Source: Saururus chinensis (taxonomy: Eukaryota; Streptophyta; Magnoliopsida; Piperales; Saururaceae). Taken from it: 64,000 nucleotides of DNA. The notes beneath the pieces were generated by a model. It searched no databases. It saw only the letters and a program-made list of their open reading frames with translations, and was not told the origin of the DNA. The stretch spans positions 12,022,501 to 12,086,500 of the forward strand of contig CP141146.1 in NCBI GenBank assembly GCA_035235625.1. Direction: 5' to 3'. The position numbers and the translations under genes are program-made. Numbering within the stretch: position 1 is the stretch's first letter; every line of letters starts with the position of its first letter. Shown one piece after another: positions 23,000 through 35,068 of this stretch.

Positions 23000-24110
23000 C
23001 AATAAAAGTTCAAGTCTTCCATTCAATGGTTTACCATCTTCAAGCACAATACAAAAACAGATTGCCCATAATGTCACATATAGAAATTAAAAAATAAATA
23101 TAGAAAAAAATTTCCTCTTCAAAATTATTGCTTTGTACATAAAATTTACACGATGATGATTCAGTGAGGGTCAGGGCATGCCAGGAGAAACAAACATATG
23201 CCAAAAACCAAAAAGTAACGGAAGTTGACATTCTCCACTTACCCCTTCGTATAAACCTAAATGCAGGTATTCATCTCAAGAAGGCAAACAAAAGCATGGA
23301 AAAATATGCAACAAAATGCTTCCGGTGATATCAATTCTTAGTACTAACTTCCGTCAAGAGATCAAGCAAATTATTAGAAGGAAAAAAAGGTAATGTATTA
23401 TTTTGTATGTCACTTTTGACAGAAAAGTCCTTTGTTGGTGGAAAAAAAACATGTTTGATCATCAAAATGGTATGGGAGAACAGGCCTCCAGTATTGGAAA
23501 GACCAACAAAAGTAACCACTAACCTAGACGTAAGTAGGAGTTTAGAAGACATCATAACTCAATTTGCACTTAATGGTAGAAGAGAACAGTTGAACAATAA
23601 CGCTACATGAGATCTGTCAGACTACCATAGACAAACAGACAAACTTAGCACGCAGCTCACGCAACAAACCTGTTAAATCTTAGCAGCAGAATTCTCAATT
23701 CAATCGAAGGAGAAAAATAAAATCTAAATCCATATCGCAAGGTTTCCGCAACAAAAACAATTAAGAGAAGTTCGATAAGAAGATTTATCTATAAGAAGAA
23801 TACAACAGAGAACTCCATTAAATGATCGACATACTTTAATAGACTTCCGAATTTCAACCACGAAAAATGAATTCCCATAGCCAGATAAGAGAATCCAAAA
23901 TCCTTTACTAGTTAATTATGATATATCAACTTCTCCACACATATTGTTAAGCATCTCTCCTGCTCATCTAAACCAAGGGATTTTACATACTCCCACCAAA
24001 AACATCAATAATCAAAAGAAAGAAACGCAAATTGTCTTCCCAAAAGAGGCCATAATAAAAAACAAAGAGAATTGAAGTAGGTAGGGAAAGGGGAGAACGA
24101 GAAGAGACTG
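23000..24110. other. No gene seen
   Basis: AT-rich sequence with only short, unrelated open frames. I recognise no domain, repeat array or RNA gene. It separates the coiled-coil pseudogene from the RAD23 first-exon copy. Confidence 0.5.
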
Positions 24111-24117
24111 AAAATAT

Positions 24118-24183
24118 TGTGTCTTCGGGATTCACTTCGATCTCGAAGTGGGTGCCCTTGAGCGTCTTCCCGAAAACCTTCAT
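24118..24183 (-). pseudogene. Orphan first exon of RAD23 (ubiquitin-like N-terminus)
   Basis: Minus-strand reading from the ATG at 24183 gives MKVFGKTLKGTHFEIEVNPE followed by DT, the start of the ubiquitin-like domain of plant RAD23 shuttle proteins, which in the family begins with this phrase up to the first exon boundary. After DT the sequence continues ACAATATTTTCAG with no GT donor, and none of the later ubiquitin-like, UBA or XPC-binding segments are found downstream on this strand. The G at residue 5 replaces the usual V. I read this as a duplicated 5' UTR plus first exon with a ruined splice donor. Confidence 0.6.
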
Positions 24184-24659
24184 CTTGTTCAATCTGCACC
24201 TCCCTGTCCGAACAAGTCCAGTAGAAGACTTGAACTTTTATAGAATTTAGAAGAAGGTGATGTAGCGGTGGTCGATCAGAAGAAGGTTGCAGGGGATTTG
24301 GGAATTAAGGTGATGCAACGGTCGGAAGAAGGCCAAATCAAGCAGGGGGTTTGGGTGAAGAAAGCTAGTGGTCAATTTGTACCGAAGTCGATTCTGCACG
24401 TAGTGGGTGAAGAAGATATGGTGTTTTGTGAAGTTGATTCCGAAGTGGGTGAAGGAGATTCACAGAGGAGAGAAGAAATCCTATCGCTAACAACCCACAA
24501 TCACTAGAAAATAGGTGCACGCAGGGTTGGGAAAATGCGGGAGAGTGGGGAAGGGAGGTGTCGTGCTTATCTGGGAGAAAGGAAGGCAGTTGATTGTGTT
24601 TGTATATCTCATATAGCAACTGTTCTAAAAAACGTCGCTATATGTGTGTCGCTGATATC

Positions 24660-24945
24660 CACTTCCTTTTTTTGTAGACAGAGTGAGGATCTCAGAAGAC
24701 ACTTGCCTTATGTAAACCGGAAGCTGAATCTAAGTTTTGTCTGCTACAGGTTCTCTATTATGTACCAGCTCAGATGGATGGCTCAGTGCTTAAACGTAAC
24801 ATGGGGAAGATCATCTACATGGAGGCCGATTTTGCTAGCACCAAACCTCTGTAGGGAAGTAAAAGGCCTTCTTTGCGGAGCTGATGGCCACCTTTGTGCT
24901 ACTTGGGTGCTTCATTGTCCAACCATACTCCAACAGTAAGTCAGA
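24660..24945 (+). pseudogene. Unrecognised gene fragment with hydrophobic segment
   Basis: After TTTTTTTGTAG at 24676, short frames read VLYYVPAQMDGSVLKRNMGK and IIYMEADFASTKPL then a stop. In a shifted frame near 24862 AFFAELMATFVLLGCFIV follows, a membrane-helix-like segment ending at an exon-like ...CAACAG|GTAAGT donor near 24936. The helix weakly resembles the first helix of aquaporin-type proteins, but I would not name it. The frame change suggests a broken gene copy or two separate exons. Confidence 0.3.
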
Positions 24946-25217
24946 ATCTTCAGTGTAGTGGAGAACTGGAGATTGGAGAGGGGAGATTGGTGAGCGACTG
25001 AATGAAATGGAAAGGTGGATTGCTTGTTATGGTTAAGTACTTGAGGGGGTTACTGGGGTTCAGCTGGTGATTTTACAGCCAGTTTGCCTACACTTTAAGG
25101 TCCTAAATCCTAGCCTGCAAATTAGCAAGCCGGGGTGGACTTGGCTAGTGGGCCGACCCTCATTACTTACAATAAAAATGCATGATAAAAAAACTAAACC
25201 AAGAATTTTGATTGGAT

Positions 25218-25763
25218 TTAGGGGCTGTGTTGGGTACTGAATCTATAGAAGATTCAGTTGATTCAGACTCAAGTCAGTATTGAATTATTAAAATCCTTTT
25301 TGTGTACTAAAGCTGCGCTGGATTAAAAATTTAGTACTGAAGTTATATTCAGGTTATTTTAAGCTTGAATTGGCATAAATCACCTTATAAGGTGATTCAG
25401 TCTCCTAATCACTGTTTGAAAATTATAAATTTTATTATTTTTTAATAATTATTATTAATATTAATTTTAGCCAAAAAAAAATGTGCCATATAGGTAAGAC
25501 CCACTTTAAAAGTTTTAAATTGCCTACCTTTATAAGATCTTATTTAATAGGGCTCGAATTTAGAAGTGTAATGATACTAAGAACATAGATATCGAGTTTG
25601 AGAGAAAGAGTTATATTAATTTAAAATTTTAAAACTGAATTTCACGTGACATTTAAATTTATTCTAACAAATTTTTTTACCAAATGTAATTTATATTTAA
25701 CATTAAATTTTTTAAATAAATTCACTACTAAATTAATTCAGTACCAAACAAATAAGTCCTAAC
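25218..25763. mobile_element. MITE with terminal inverted repeats
   Basis: The left end TTAGGGGCTGTGTTGGGTAC TGAAT is matched by the inverted right end ATTCAGTACC AAACAAATAAGTCCTAA. The 540-bp interior is AT-rich and non-coding. The termini are of the GGGCTGTTTGG type found in PIF/Harbinger (Tourist) and hAT MITEs. Flanking trinucleotides are TTA and TAA, not an exact duplication. Confidence 0.5.
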
Positions 25764-27450
25764 ACTAGATTCATATCGGCTTACTTATCTAATACTAAAA
25801 CTCAGACATAAACACTTTCCCTTTTCAAGGACTTAAAAAGTTAGATCTCGCCTGCCTTAGCTGTAGACACTGTAGTAGCGAAAAGAAAGTACTCGCCTTG
25901 GCTGTTGGAGAAAACCACGATGAGTTCACCAACGGACAGCGGAAGGAATTTCCACGGGGCTCCTCAGAAATGTGTGAGCAGCGATCGGTCCCGCCGGAAA
26001 CAGCCATCTTGGTAAACTGCTTGTGCTCCTTTCTTCATGAACCTTTCTGGATGTTTTCGATGAGGGTTTAGGGTTTAATCAAAAGAAATCTTTTCGTTTA
26101 ATGGAAGTTAGAAACAGGAGTATGGAAGTTGCTTTAATGCACATGTAAAGCCGAATGAACCATGACCGAAGGCTCCGAACCTCCCACTCTTCCTCTATCT
26201 GAACACTAATCTCTTATGTTGCAAAAAAAAAGTCCTAATCTCTTACCTTCTTTCTTTCGGATTCTCTTTCTGAGGCTTCAACTAAGTAGGCCGCACTTTT
26301 GATGTTGCGAGTTATGCTTTTAATTTCGAATTTTGAATGTGCAGTTGTACATATAAATGAATGCTGCTTCTTTTCCCACTTGGATCCGTTTTTTTCCTGG
26401 TTTAAATTGCTTGATCAACTTAGCTTTGATGTGTGTTTGACTATTTCGACCTCGATTGCTTTTCCCAAAAATATTGATTTACTGATTTGAGGTTTCCTTT
26501 CCCTCTGTTTCACATGTTTGTAACTTAAGCACTGTGTATTGCTAACTTTATTGTGGAGCTGCGTCTCTTCTGTTATTTGTGCTCTTTGTAGATTTATCTG
26601 AACTGAAAGAATATTCTTATTGTTTTCCACATCCATTTTTTGCATTATTAATATCATTTTATAATACCACTTCCTTGTTCTCTTATAAACTATGTATTTT
26701 GAAGACAAATACTAATGTTCTTTTTTTTTTGTGGTGTTGTAACTCTTGCTACAGCTTTACTACTTACATGGAGTTAGAATGAGTGGGATTGGAAATTTTT
26801 TAAAGGTATACTTTTTGAATTCTTTATTTATATACCAGATTAGAAAGTACATTCCTAGATGTATATCTAGCATATTTTTCCTAATGGAATCACTATTGTC
26901 TTTAATTTTTTTTTTTTGCTAAATTATGCCACAAGTAGCTTTGTTGTTATGATTATTTTATGGGAGTTGTGTAGAGGCTTGCACATTGATTTTGAAGGAT
27001 AATAATTCTTTTAATAATTCAGTACTAAAAAAATAGAGATTTTATTAAGGACAATTTAAAGATAGATTTAATGGTAATCTCCAGTGCTAAGTTATATTAT
27101 TGAAGGACATTGTTTTGTAAATGACTAAAATGCCATTTCTTTATAACAATTTGTTGTATCTCCATGCACAATAACTAGGTTTCGTGACTAGGAATTATAT
27201 GGTGCCAATTAAATTATGGAATTTTGGAATCTGCTCATCCGGTTGCAAGAAAGCCATGTAAAATGGTAAATTTGTGAATGGTGGGAGTAAGAATTCAAAT
27301 GTTTTCACCTACCCACTAGAAGGCATTCAAAGGGCGGGCAAAGAAGCTTTCTCCGATCTATGCCCTCGCCTTTTCCTCCAATCTCCCTCTTTTCTCTAGC
27401 TTGTGCCCTCTTGTGCTCCTCTATAGTCTCCCCTCAAGTGGCAGATGTGT
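25764..27450. other. No supported gene; one exon-like patch
   Basis: Mostly AT-rich. A short GC-richer patch at 25900-26011 ends in a good donor (CATCTTG|GTAAAC), and a 51-bp open stretch lies between an acceptor and donor at 26755-26807. No family is recognisable and no further exons follow, so I do not call a gene. Confidence 0.4.
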
Positions 27451-27479
27451 GGTATTGTTATTTAAATTTATTTTTTATT

Positions 27480-27770
27480 TGATGGATGTGTGCTATGATG
27501 GATGTGTGTGGTTGGGTGATGCAGATTATAATGTGTGATCCTATTATGAAATAATATGTGATGGATGTATGTGCATACTGTAATGTGATGTGAAGTAAGA
27601 ATTATAGAATGGATGTGTAATATAAATGTGATGGATGTGTGGTTAGGTGATGCAGGTTATAATGTGTGATCCTATTGTGAAACATTATGTGATGGATGTA
27701 TTTGCAGGTTATCATGTGATGTGTAGATGTTGTGATTATAAAATGTGAACCAACAATGGTGTGTGGGTGT
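27480..27770. repeat. Tandem repeat of GATGGATGTGT-rich units
   Basis: Two long imperfect copies about 131 bp apart (phrases GTGATGCAGATTATAATGTG near 27516 and GTGATGCAGGTTATAATGTG near 27647), each with several shorter GATGGATGT words. No coding content. Confidence 0.55.
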
Positions 27771-27856
27771 GTTATTACATGTATTTTACTTAATTTTTAG
27801 GCATATGAGCTTATATTGTATTTTAATATGGAGTCATTTAGTAGGCACTCAAGTAG

Positions 27857-28960
27857 ATGGATCATTATATAAATATCGTTGGGAAGGGAGATGAAGAGAA
27901 ACCTTTGGTGAGCAAGATGAAGGAGAACTTTGGACAGGAAGATAATATAATTTTGGATACTATAATTCTACATGTCGTTGAAATTATCACCCCCCCTAAG
28001 GAATGCAATTCATACACATCCAGACCAGAGGGACGAAATTGTGTATGATTTGCTAATTGGGCTAGATGTGTTATTATTATTTGTGTAGGATGAATAAGAA
28101 GTCATTGATGAGATTATGTTAGGAGTTGGAGCAACTTAAATTAAGGCCCACAAGGCATGTGCCAGTATTAGAGCAAGTGCGATCATCCTTGAAATTATTG
28201 GGACATGCTTATGGGCAGTGGGTGGTAGGCTATATGATGTCATATTCGAATGAAATAATTCACTGTAATCTGGACAATGTTATGAAGGTACTTTATAAAT
28301 GGTCTAGTAAAAAGATCAAGCAGCTTACACCTTTGACCTAGACTCCCATATATATTTTAAGTAGCCCTCTATTTTATCCTTTGTTTAAAGATTGTGTAGG
28401 TGTTATAGATGACACTTTATGGAAATTTTTTTCGCATCTACAACAAGTATTTTGAGGTGACAAGTCTCACGAAATATTATGATCATATGTGATTTTAGTA
28501 TAAGATTTATTGTCGTAGTGGTTGGTTGGGAAGGGTCAGCTCAGGACTTTAAGATATTAGATGTGCTGACATATCCAAGGAGCTTGCGCTTCCCAGAGCT
28601 ACTTCCTAATAAATATTTTATTGTAGATGCGAGATATCTAAAAAAGAAATGATTTTTGGGACCCTACAAAGGTTAGAGATATCATGTTTCTAAATTTTAG
28701 TAGCGTGGCCCACAAGGAAGAATTGAGAAATTTAACGAATTTCATTCTTCACTTCGGAATATCATAGAGAGAATATTTGGTATGTGGAAGGAGAGATAGA
28801 AATTATTTGAAAACATTCGATGATATCCTTTTCATATTCAAGTGGCATTGGTGAAGATTTTTATGGTATTACATAATTTTATTCAAGAACAACATAATGG
28901 TGTTACTGACCCTGATCTTCGAGATGTGCTTTGTATGTACATGGTTATGTAGTGTTTGAT
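27857..28960 (+). mobile_element. Decayed PIF/Harbinger transposase
   Basis: Three-frame reading recovers the hallmarks of the DDE_Tnp_4 transposase of PIF/Harbinger elements in order: PLFKDCVGVIDDTLW (first catalytic Asp; usual GAIDGTH) near 28379, GWEGSAQDFKILD (second Asp) near 28525, PNKYFIVDARY near 28608, RNIIERIFGMWKER (catalytic Glu region) near 28756, and VLHNFI near 28867. Several in-frame stops and frame changes separate them, for instance TAG directly after MWKER. The N-terminal part (28130-28340, RHVPVLEQVRSSLKLLGHAYGQW region) is also degenerate. The element is dead. Its terminal repeats were not found. Confidence 0.75.
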
Positions 28961-29329
28961 GAATGGTTGCAAAGGATCATCCTTGACCTTAGCATGTGGT
29001 TCGTATTTTTTGTCTTTCTCTATGACTTTTACTTAAGCTTGAATGCTCTTATATTTTTAAGGAACCTAGAGGAGTTTCGTTTATTTTTTATCACAAACAA
29101 GAAATTTTCTTGTGTTGATTTCCTCTATGTATTGTTGAGACATTTTATGTCTCCAGTTTTATATTATGTGATTCCTTGTTGTAAAATATAAATGCTAATA
29201 ATTATTGACAATGTTATAACTTTATTAATGTGTTCTATGAGGTTTCAGGAAGAGTTAATATCTTCTCCACAGTGGGCTTTTATTCGTCGAATCCCTATAT
29301 AATGGCGAATAGATCAAGTAGGTTTTTTT

Positions 29330-29620
29330 TAATCCCTAATGTTAAAAAGTAATAAGATTATTGCTAATTTGTTAGTATTATTCCTTATGTATTAGGATTA
29401 TTGCTCATGTTTTAACATTATTGCTTATGCTTTAGCAATATTGCAAATGTTAATCCTATTATCAATAATTAAATTATATGCCATATTTTAAAAGCATTAT
29501 TGCTACAACATTTCCGCATTATTGTTAAATCGTTATAGCATTATTACTATAAACATTTTAACATTAATGATATAAGGATTTAGCTTTATTGCTATAATGT
29601 TTTAGCAAGCTTCTTGACGT
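29330..29620. repeat. ATTGCTA-rich degenerate repeat
   Basis: Many variants of TATTGCTA, CATTATTGCTA and TTTTAGCA follow each other in both orientations without a fixed period. The same word family returns at 35450-35870. No gene. Confidence 0.45.
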
Positions 29621-29788
29621 TTGTTTCACCAACTATTTTAATTTTCTACTTCATTTTAAAAGAAACCTAAGAAAATTGATTCTTGAAATGAAATTATTTC
29701 AACTATACTCATACGATCTTGAATTCTATGGCTATGTACTTTTTAAGTATGGTTATGTTATTCATGGGGTTTATTCAACACTTTTATT

Positions 29789-32615
29789 ATGTCTATGTAC
29801 CTTCATACTCATCCTTGGATACGTATTGATGCAAAAGTTTTTAACTTGAAGAAGAGGGGCTCAGACCCTGTGGGAGGATCACGAAGAAATAGGCGGGAGT
29901 CAGTGAAAGTCCCTTCCACCCCCTCGGGATTAGCGAAGTCGGTCAACATACTCTCTACCTTCCCAGAGGTGAAGAACCTTATTGGCCAAACCCCCTTCAT
30001 TAGATTGTTAGACGCCATAACCATCATTTGTCAAGCATCACTCTTCAAAGTAATTTTGGGTTAGTCTGAATCCCCATATGGGATCACATTCAAGGGACGT
30101 AAAGTAGACTTCACTGTCGAGGATGTGGCCCTCATCATTGGCCTAAAGATGGGGGGCAATCGGGTGGTCTTTGCCCAGGAACGAGAGGAGAGGGGTGCTT
30201 TTTGTAAGCACCATTTTGGGAAGAAGAGATTACAAGGTCTAAAATTGAGAAGACCCTGGACGTGGTAACTGCCAAGACCAACTCTAAATCGGTGGAGGAT
30301 TGTGCAAGATTGATCATCTTGCGTATTTTTGCATGCTTCTTATTTCCTCATACCAACTATGTGGTCAAGAACGAGCTAGTTGACCTGGTGGAAGACATGG
30401 GGAGTCTCCATAAGAGTGACTGGCCATAGCCTATTTATTACTTTTTAGTAGTCTTGCCCTCAACCCTCCATAGGAAGACTATGTTGAAGGAGGCAGGCAG
30501 GTCTAAGGGCTATGGATCATTGATTGGAGTACATTTGCCCTACATGTATTTTATACTTGATATATAATTGTATTTACATGATTATATGAGAGTTGTAACA
30601 TACTAAATTTTATCTTTTATATGTTATAAGTATGGGTGTTTGAGCATTTTCAGATGTTCATATTCCCTATGTCGAAGAAGTTGCCCCAATGTGCTAAGTG
30701 GCCAAATTGTGGCCTGGTAAAGGGTGAAAAAGAGGCAAAGCACCACAGGTCGGTGGGTAGATAGGCTCAATTGTTTAAATATTTGAGACCACACAAAGTA
30801 ATTGTGACACCATTATATATATTAAATTATTTGAGCTTTTTAGATCGGTTCAACTTTTTATTTTATTGAAAGTTGTATGTTAAATAATTATGTATATGTT
30901 GATTGCAGGTTGTGTCTGTGTTGGTTCCTGCAACGAATGAGACATATCTCATTCAAGGGGCAAGAAAGACTTTGAAGAAAAGGAAGGTAGGAGTGGAGGT
31001 TGCGGAGCAGGTGAAGGCGAGTAGGGGAGGATTGTTGGTCTTTAAGTCTTCCATAGAGAATATGGCCTCTGCACTTGTATAAATTTGTCAAAATTTAAAA
31101 ACATGGCTAATCATTTGGTGAAGAGGCCACCAAAGAAGATGAGACATACCCCTCTGTAGCTGCGGACAAGGAGACATTAATTGCGGACAAGGAAGAAGAC
31201 ATTAACTGCATACAAAGAGGACGAGGGACCCCTTTTACACAAGAGACAAAGAGGACGAGGAGGGAGAAGAAGGCATTAACTGCAGATAAAGAGGCCGTAA
31301 CCATTTTAGTTTCTTCCCAGGCCTCAAGTGAAGCAAACAACCCTTACCCCATTGAAGATTAACTTATGCAGTCATTTCTCTAATTTGAGTAAGCGAGATC
31401 ACGATAATATTAAAAAGATTATTACAAACAAGAGCCACTCTGTGGTGGGTGTTGTTATCGCCGACAACGACTCAGTAGATATGTTGAAGACGGAGTACAT
31501 CTCCTTTAATGTAAGACTATCTAATCATTTAAATCTTAAGTAGTCAATGTTGATTATATATTAAGTGTATGCTTCAATGTATGTTGGAAATATATACATA
31601 CATGTATATGCTACAACACAGGGCCTCTTGATCAACTAGAAATGCCTTTCCCAAATGTCACTTTGGTAGCTTTGCCTTGTAAATATTATTTCACCCAGTT
31701 ATAGTCCACAATCTAATGTCTATGTATTGGATTAAGTTAGGATATAAAATAAGTCAAATTTATACCAATTGTAATTGAAAGTTATGGCAAAGGACGTAAT
31801 AGAGGATCTTACAACCATTTGGTTCGGAGAAGATAAAGATTATCCTGACTTCATCTTTTTACCACTGTACGGTAATGCAGATTTTTACTTATTAGTCATA
31901 GATGTGACCAAGGTTAAAGTGAAATGGTTTGATTCAATGCTTGGGTATGGCCATAAGAAAAGGCAGCCCAATGTGAAAAAAATGGTGAGTAATTCTATGA
32001 TTCAATAAATTTTTTTTTTTTTTTATAATTGCTTTGAAATTAATTCAGCAAATATGTAAATAATAGATGGCTAACATCGGAATATTTACTTGAGGAGCAC
32101 TTTGAAGTGAAATGGTTTGATTCAATGCTTGGGTATGACCATAAGAAAAGGCAGCCCAATGTGAGAAAATTGGTGAGTAATTTTATGATTAAGTGAAATT
32201 TTTTTTTTTTTAATAATTGCTTTGAAATTAATTTAGCAAATATGTGAATGATAGATGACTAACATTGGAATATTTGCTTGAGGAGCACCTTGAAGTGAAA
32301 TGGTTTGATTCAATGCTTGGGTATGGCCATAAGAAAAGGCAGCCCAATGTAAGAAAATTGGTGAGCAATTCTATGATTCAGTGAAAACTATATTTTTTTA
32401 ATAATTGCTTAGAAATTAAATCAGCAAATATGTGGATGATAGATGGTTAACGTTGGAATATTTGCTTGAGGAGCACCTTGAGGTTCCTCATACTAAAAGT
32501 GGAAGATCATTAGTCAGAAGGGACCATACCAATACAACGGGGTTGATTGTGGGTTTTTCCTGATGCATACCGTTTATTATATTAATTTCAGTCTGCTGAT
32601 TGATTTTACTCAGGT
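29789..32615 (+). mobile_element. Decayed transposon-type gene with Ulp1/C48 protease domain
   Basis: The 5' part resembles the N-terminal domain of plant transposon-associated Ulp1 genes: FTVEDVALIIGLKMGGNRV near 30111, CARLIILRIFACFLFP near 30302, GYGSLIGVHLPYMYFIL near 30510, VWVFEHFQMF near 30635, with stops between them. The 3' part carries C48 cysteine-protease motifs: NADFYLLVIDVTKVKVKWFD (31876-31935) and NGVDCGFFLMHTVYY (near 32537). The Asp of the triad (WFD) and the Cys (DCGF) remain; the position of the usual His (xxHWxLLVID) is Asp. A segment of about 189 bp holding the WFD motif is tandemly triplicated at 31916-32480. The gene is a relic, possibly of MULE origin; no terminal repeats were seen. 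Confidence 0.6.
31916..32480 (+). repeat. Three tandem copies of a 189-bp protease-gene segment
   Basis: The phrase AAGTGAAATGGTTTGATTCA starts at 31916, 32105 and 32293. Each unit includes the coding piece KWFDSMLGYGHKKRQPNV, then GGTGAGTAATT (donor-like), a T-run, and GCTTGAGGAGCACCTTGA. The copies differ by a few bases and T-run length. This is a local exon-plus-intron triplication within the relic. Confidence 0.8.
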
Positions 32616-32619
32616 ATAT

Positions 32620-33525
32620 GAGCTTACTAAGAGATATGGGCCAATTGTAGATTGTTTTTTTAGTTTTTTCTTATTTTAGGAAGATATCTTTCAATTTTTT
32701 AGACTTTAGAATGGTTGCAGAGATCTTGAGAGGCTCTATTGATTGAGTATGAGCCTCTATGGTGATGGTGAAAACCTTAAATTGTATGTATTTTTGATTC
32801 AAATATTATTGGGGTAGGCTAAGATACTCATATGCAAGATGGTTGAAAATTAGGAGTTGTTTTTGTTTCGTGTTATATTTGAGTGTGATGGTACATTTTA
32901 GCATTTATTTTGATATGTTTCATTTCTGAATAAAGTGATGTTTTTTGACTTGCTTGCTAGGTGGGACATGAGGTTGAAGGAAATAAATTGGTTAGTTGAT
33001 CCTTACAGAATATTCATTCTAAGCACAAAGTATGTTTAAGAAGTTGGTCAAGTTATAGCTTTGGGGGCTCTGGGTTGGTCTGCTGATTGGATATTTGATT
33101 GAAAGGAGGAGACTTTGTGGATAATGGAGGAAAATAAATTGTGGGTTTTGCTCAGTGAAGGGTATTGGCTTTCGGTTGGTCTACTCATTAGGAGAAGCTC
33201 CATGAACCAGGATACCTTTGTTTTAGGTGTATTTGCACTGCGTCTGCTGATCTGAGCTTCATATCGCTCTATTTACTTAAAAATTGTGCTATGAGAAATT
33301 TCCTTTTGTTTACATGGTGGCACTAAGTTAGCTTTTATGCTTTTGGTTGTAAGGGCTTCTTTCTTCTTCTTGTTTGCTAATGCCTAACGGAGCTTGAGTT
33401 GGACTAGTGTCTCATATTATGTGCTATAGCAACTGTAAGTTGAAATGTACAAATTAGCAGAGCATTCATGTTTTTAAATGCCATTGATTGACATAAACAC
33501 GACTGATAATTTCTTTTGTTCTTGC
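32620..33525. other. No gene seen between protease relic and P450 pseudogene
   Basis: AT-rich sequence with no readable motif. The missing N-terminal exons of the P450 copy are not recognisable here. Confidence 0.4.
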
Positions 33526-33527
33526 AG

Positions 33528-35068
33528 AAGATATTTAACCTGACAGCTAAGGAGTTGATAAGCTATGATGCATTTAGATCCTCAGAGAATTTTAAGAAGA
33601 TATTTGATGCTTTTATACAAGGTCTCATTTCATTTCCTATTGGGCTCCCTGGCACTGCTTACCACAAATGCCTTGAGGTATTTACATAAATTCTACCACA
33701 TTCTTCATTTATCACACCAGCACTCTCAATTTTCCTCTCTTTACTGACGATTTGATGGTGGATGTGCTGCCATATATCTAATATTATTTTAGGGAAGAAA
33801 GAAGCTTATGAAGATGCTGAAAACCATGCTGGCCGAGAGAACGTCAGCACCTAAAAAGAGATATGGAGATTTCTTTGACTACATGGTGGATGAGCTGAAG
33901 AAAGAGAGAGCAATGTTGACAGAAGCAATTGCTCTGGATTTGGTGCTTGTTCTTATCTTTGCTAGCTTCAAGACTACCTCTTTGGCTCTGACCCTGGCAG
34001 TGAAGTTTCTGGCAGTGAACTTTCTGACGGACCACCCTCTTGTACTAGAGAGATTAACTATGTGTCTTATGAAATGCCCATTAGTAAAACTCATAGGAAG
34101 TTCTCTATACATTTTTTTTCTTATTCGAATTAATCTCTCATCAGGAAGAACATGAAGCAATTCTAAGAAAGAGAGAAAATCCAGAATCCGGAGTTACATA
34201 GAGAACACAAATCAATGAACTTTACATCCAAGGTAAGGTAATATGTTGTTTCCTTAGCACTATTTGCTTCTGTTTTATTTCTGATTTTGTCCCTCCCAAC
34301 AATTTTATTATTCAAAAAGAAAATCTAATGGATATTGGAACTGTAGGTCATCAATGAAACTGTAAGGCTGGCAAACATAGGTCCCAGGGTATTTAGAAAA
34401 GCACTGAAAGATATTCAAATAAGGGGTATATACAAACCATCAACTTAAGCCAATTATTAGTACTAATATATATTGCTTACCTTTGTTTCTGGAACAAAAC
34501 CAATGAATTGTAATTGGTGCAGAATATATAATTCCAGTAGGCTGGGTTGTTATGGTCTGTCCACCTGTCCATTTGAATCCAAATACATATGAAGGTCCTC
34601 TTGCTTTCAATCCATGGAGATGGAAGGTTAGTCACCTATGAAGTCATCAAAATAAATTTAAGATGTAATTTGACTCCAAATTAGATGTATGGTCTTGGAT
34701 TACATTTTGCTTATATTTCTTTGACCAGACAGGGCATGGAATTAAATGGGGTGTCAAAGCATTTCAGGTATTTGGTGGCGGTATGAGATTTTGTGTTGGG
34801 ACAGTTTTTACCAATCTTCAAATATCAATGTAAGAACACTGCCTAGTAACAAAGTACAGTTGAGCTAAAAAGTGTACAACGTATCTATCTGACATAGTAA
34901 CTTGAATTGATAGTGCTAACATTTAATACATGGTTTTTGAGGTGGACAGCAATCAAAGGAGGAAACATAGTTCGGACTGGCATACGAAAACATAGGTGGA
35001 CTACAATCAGAGCAGTTACCACCCTGAGGGCTTTTCTATCTTCTCTGAACACACTTGCATACGGATGA
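33528..35068 (+). pseudogene. CYP87A-like cytochrome P450 pseudogene, 5' truncated
   Basis: Exon-like blocks at 33528-33677, 33793-34059, 34145-34232, 34347-34425, 34523-34626, 34729-34829 and about 34938-35068 keep splice-like borders and read like CYP87A: LISFPIGLPGTAYHKCLE, the I-helix block LVLIFASFKTTSLALTLAVK (normally ASFETTS, so Glu is replaced by Lys), NETVRL of the K-helix (ExxR), YIIPVGWVVMVCPP, FNPWRW, and the heme loop FGGGMRFCVG with its Cys intact. Defects: the N-terminal half is missing, a 15-bp duplication at 33994-34023, a TAG at 34199 where the family has Trp, and a scrambled C-terminus after GGNIVRT. Known CYP87A enzymes are ER-bound monooxygenases; this copy cannot make one. 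Confidence 0.82.

Noticed and set aside
25920..26807. Possible two-exon small gene (frame starting MCEQRSVPPETAIL, second exon at 26755)
   Set aside because: Splice sites are plausible but the product has no known relative and no further exons follow; could be chance.
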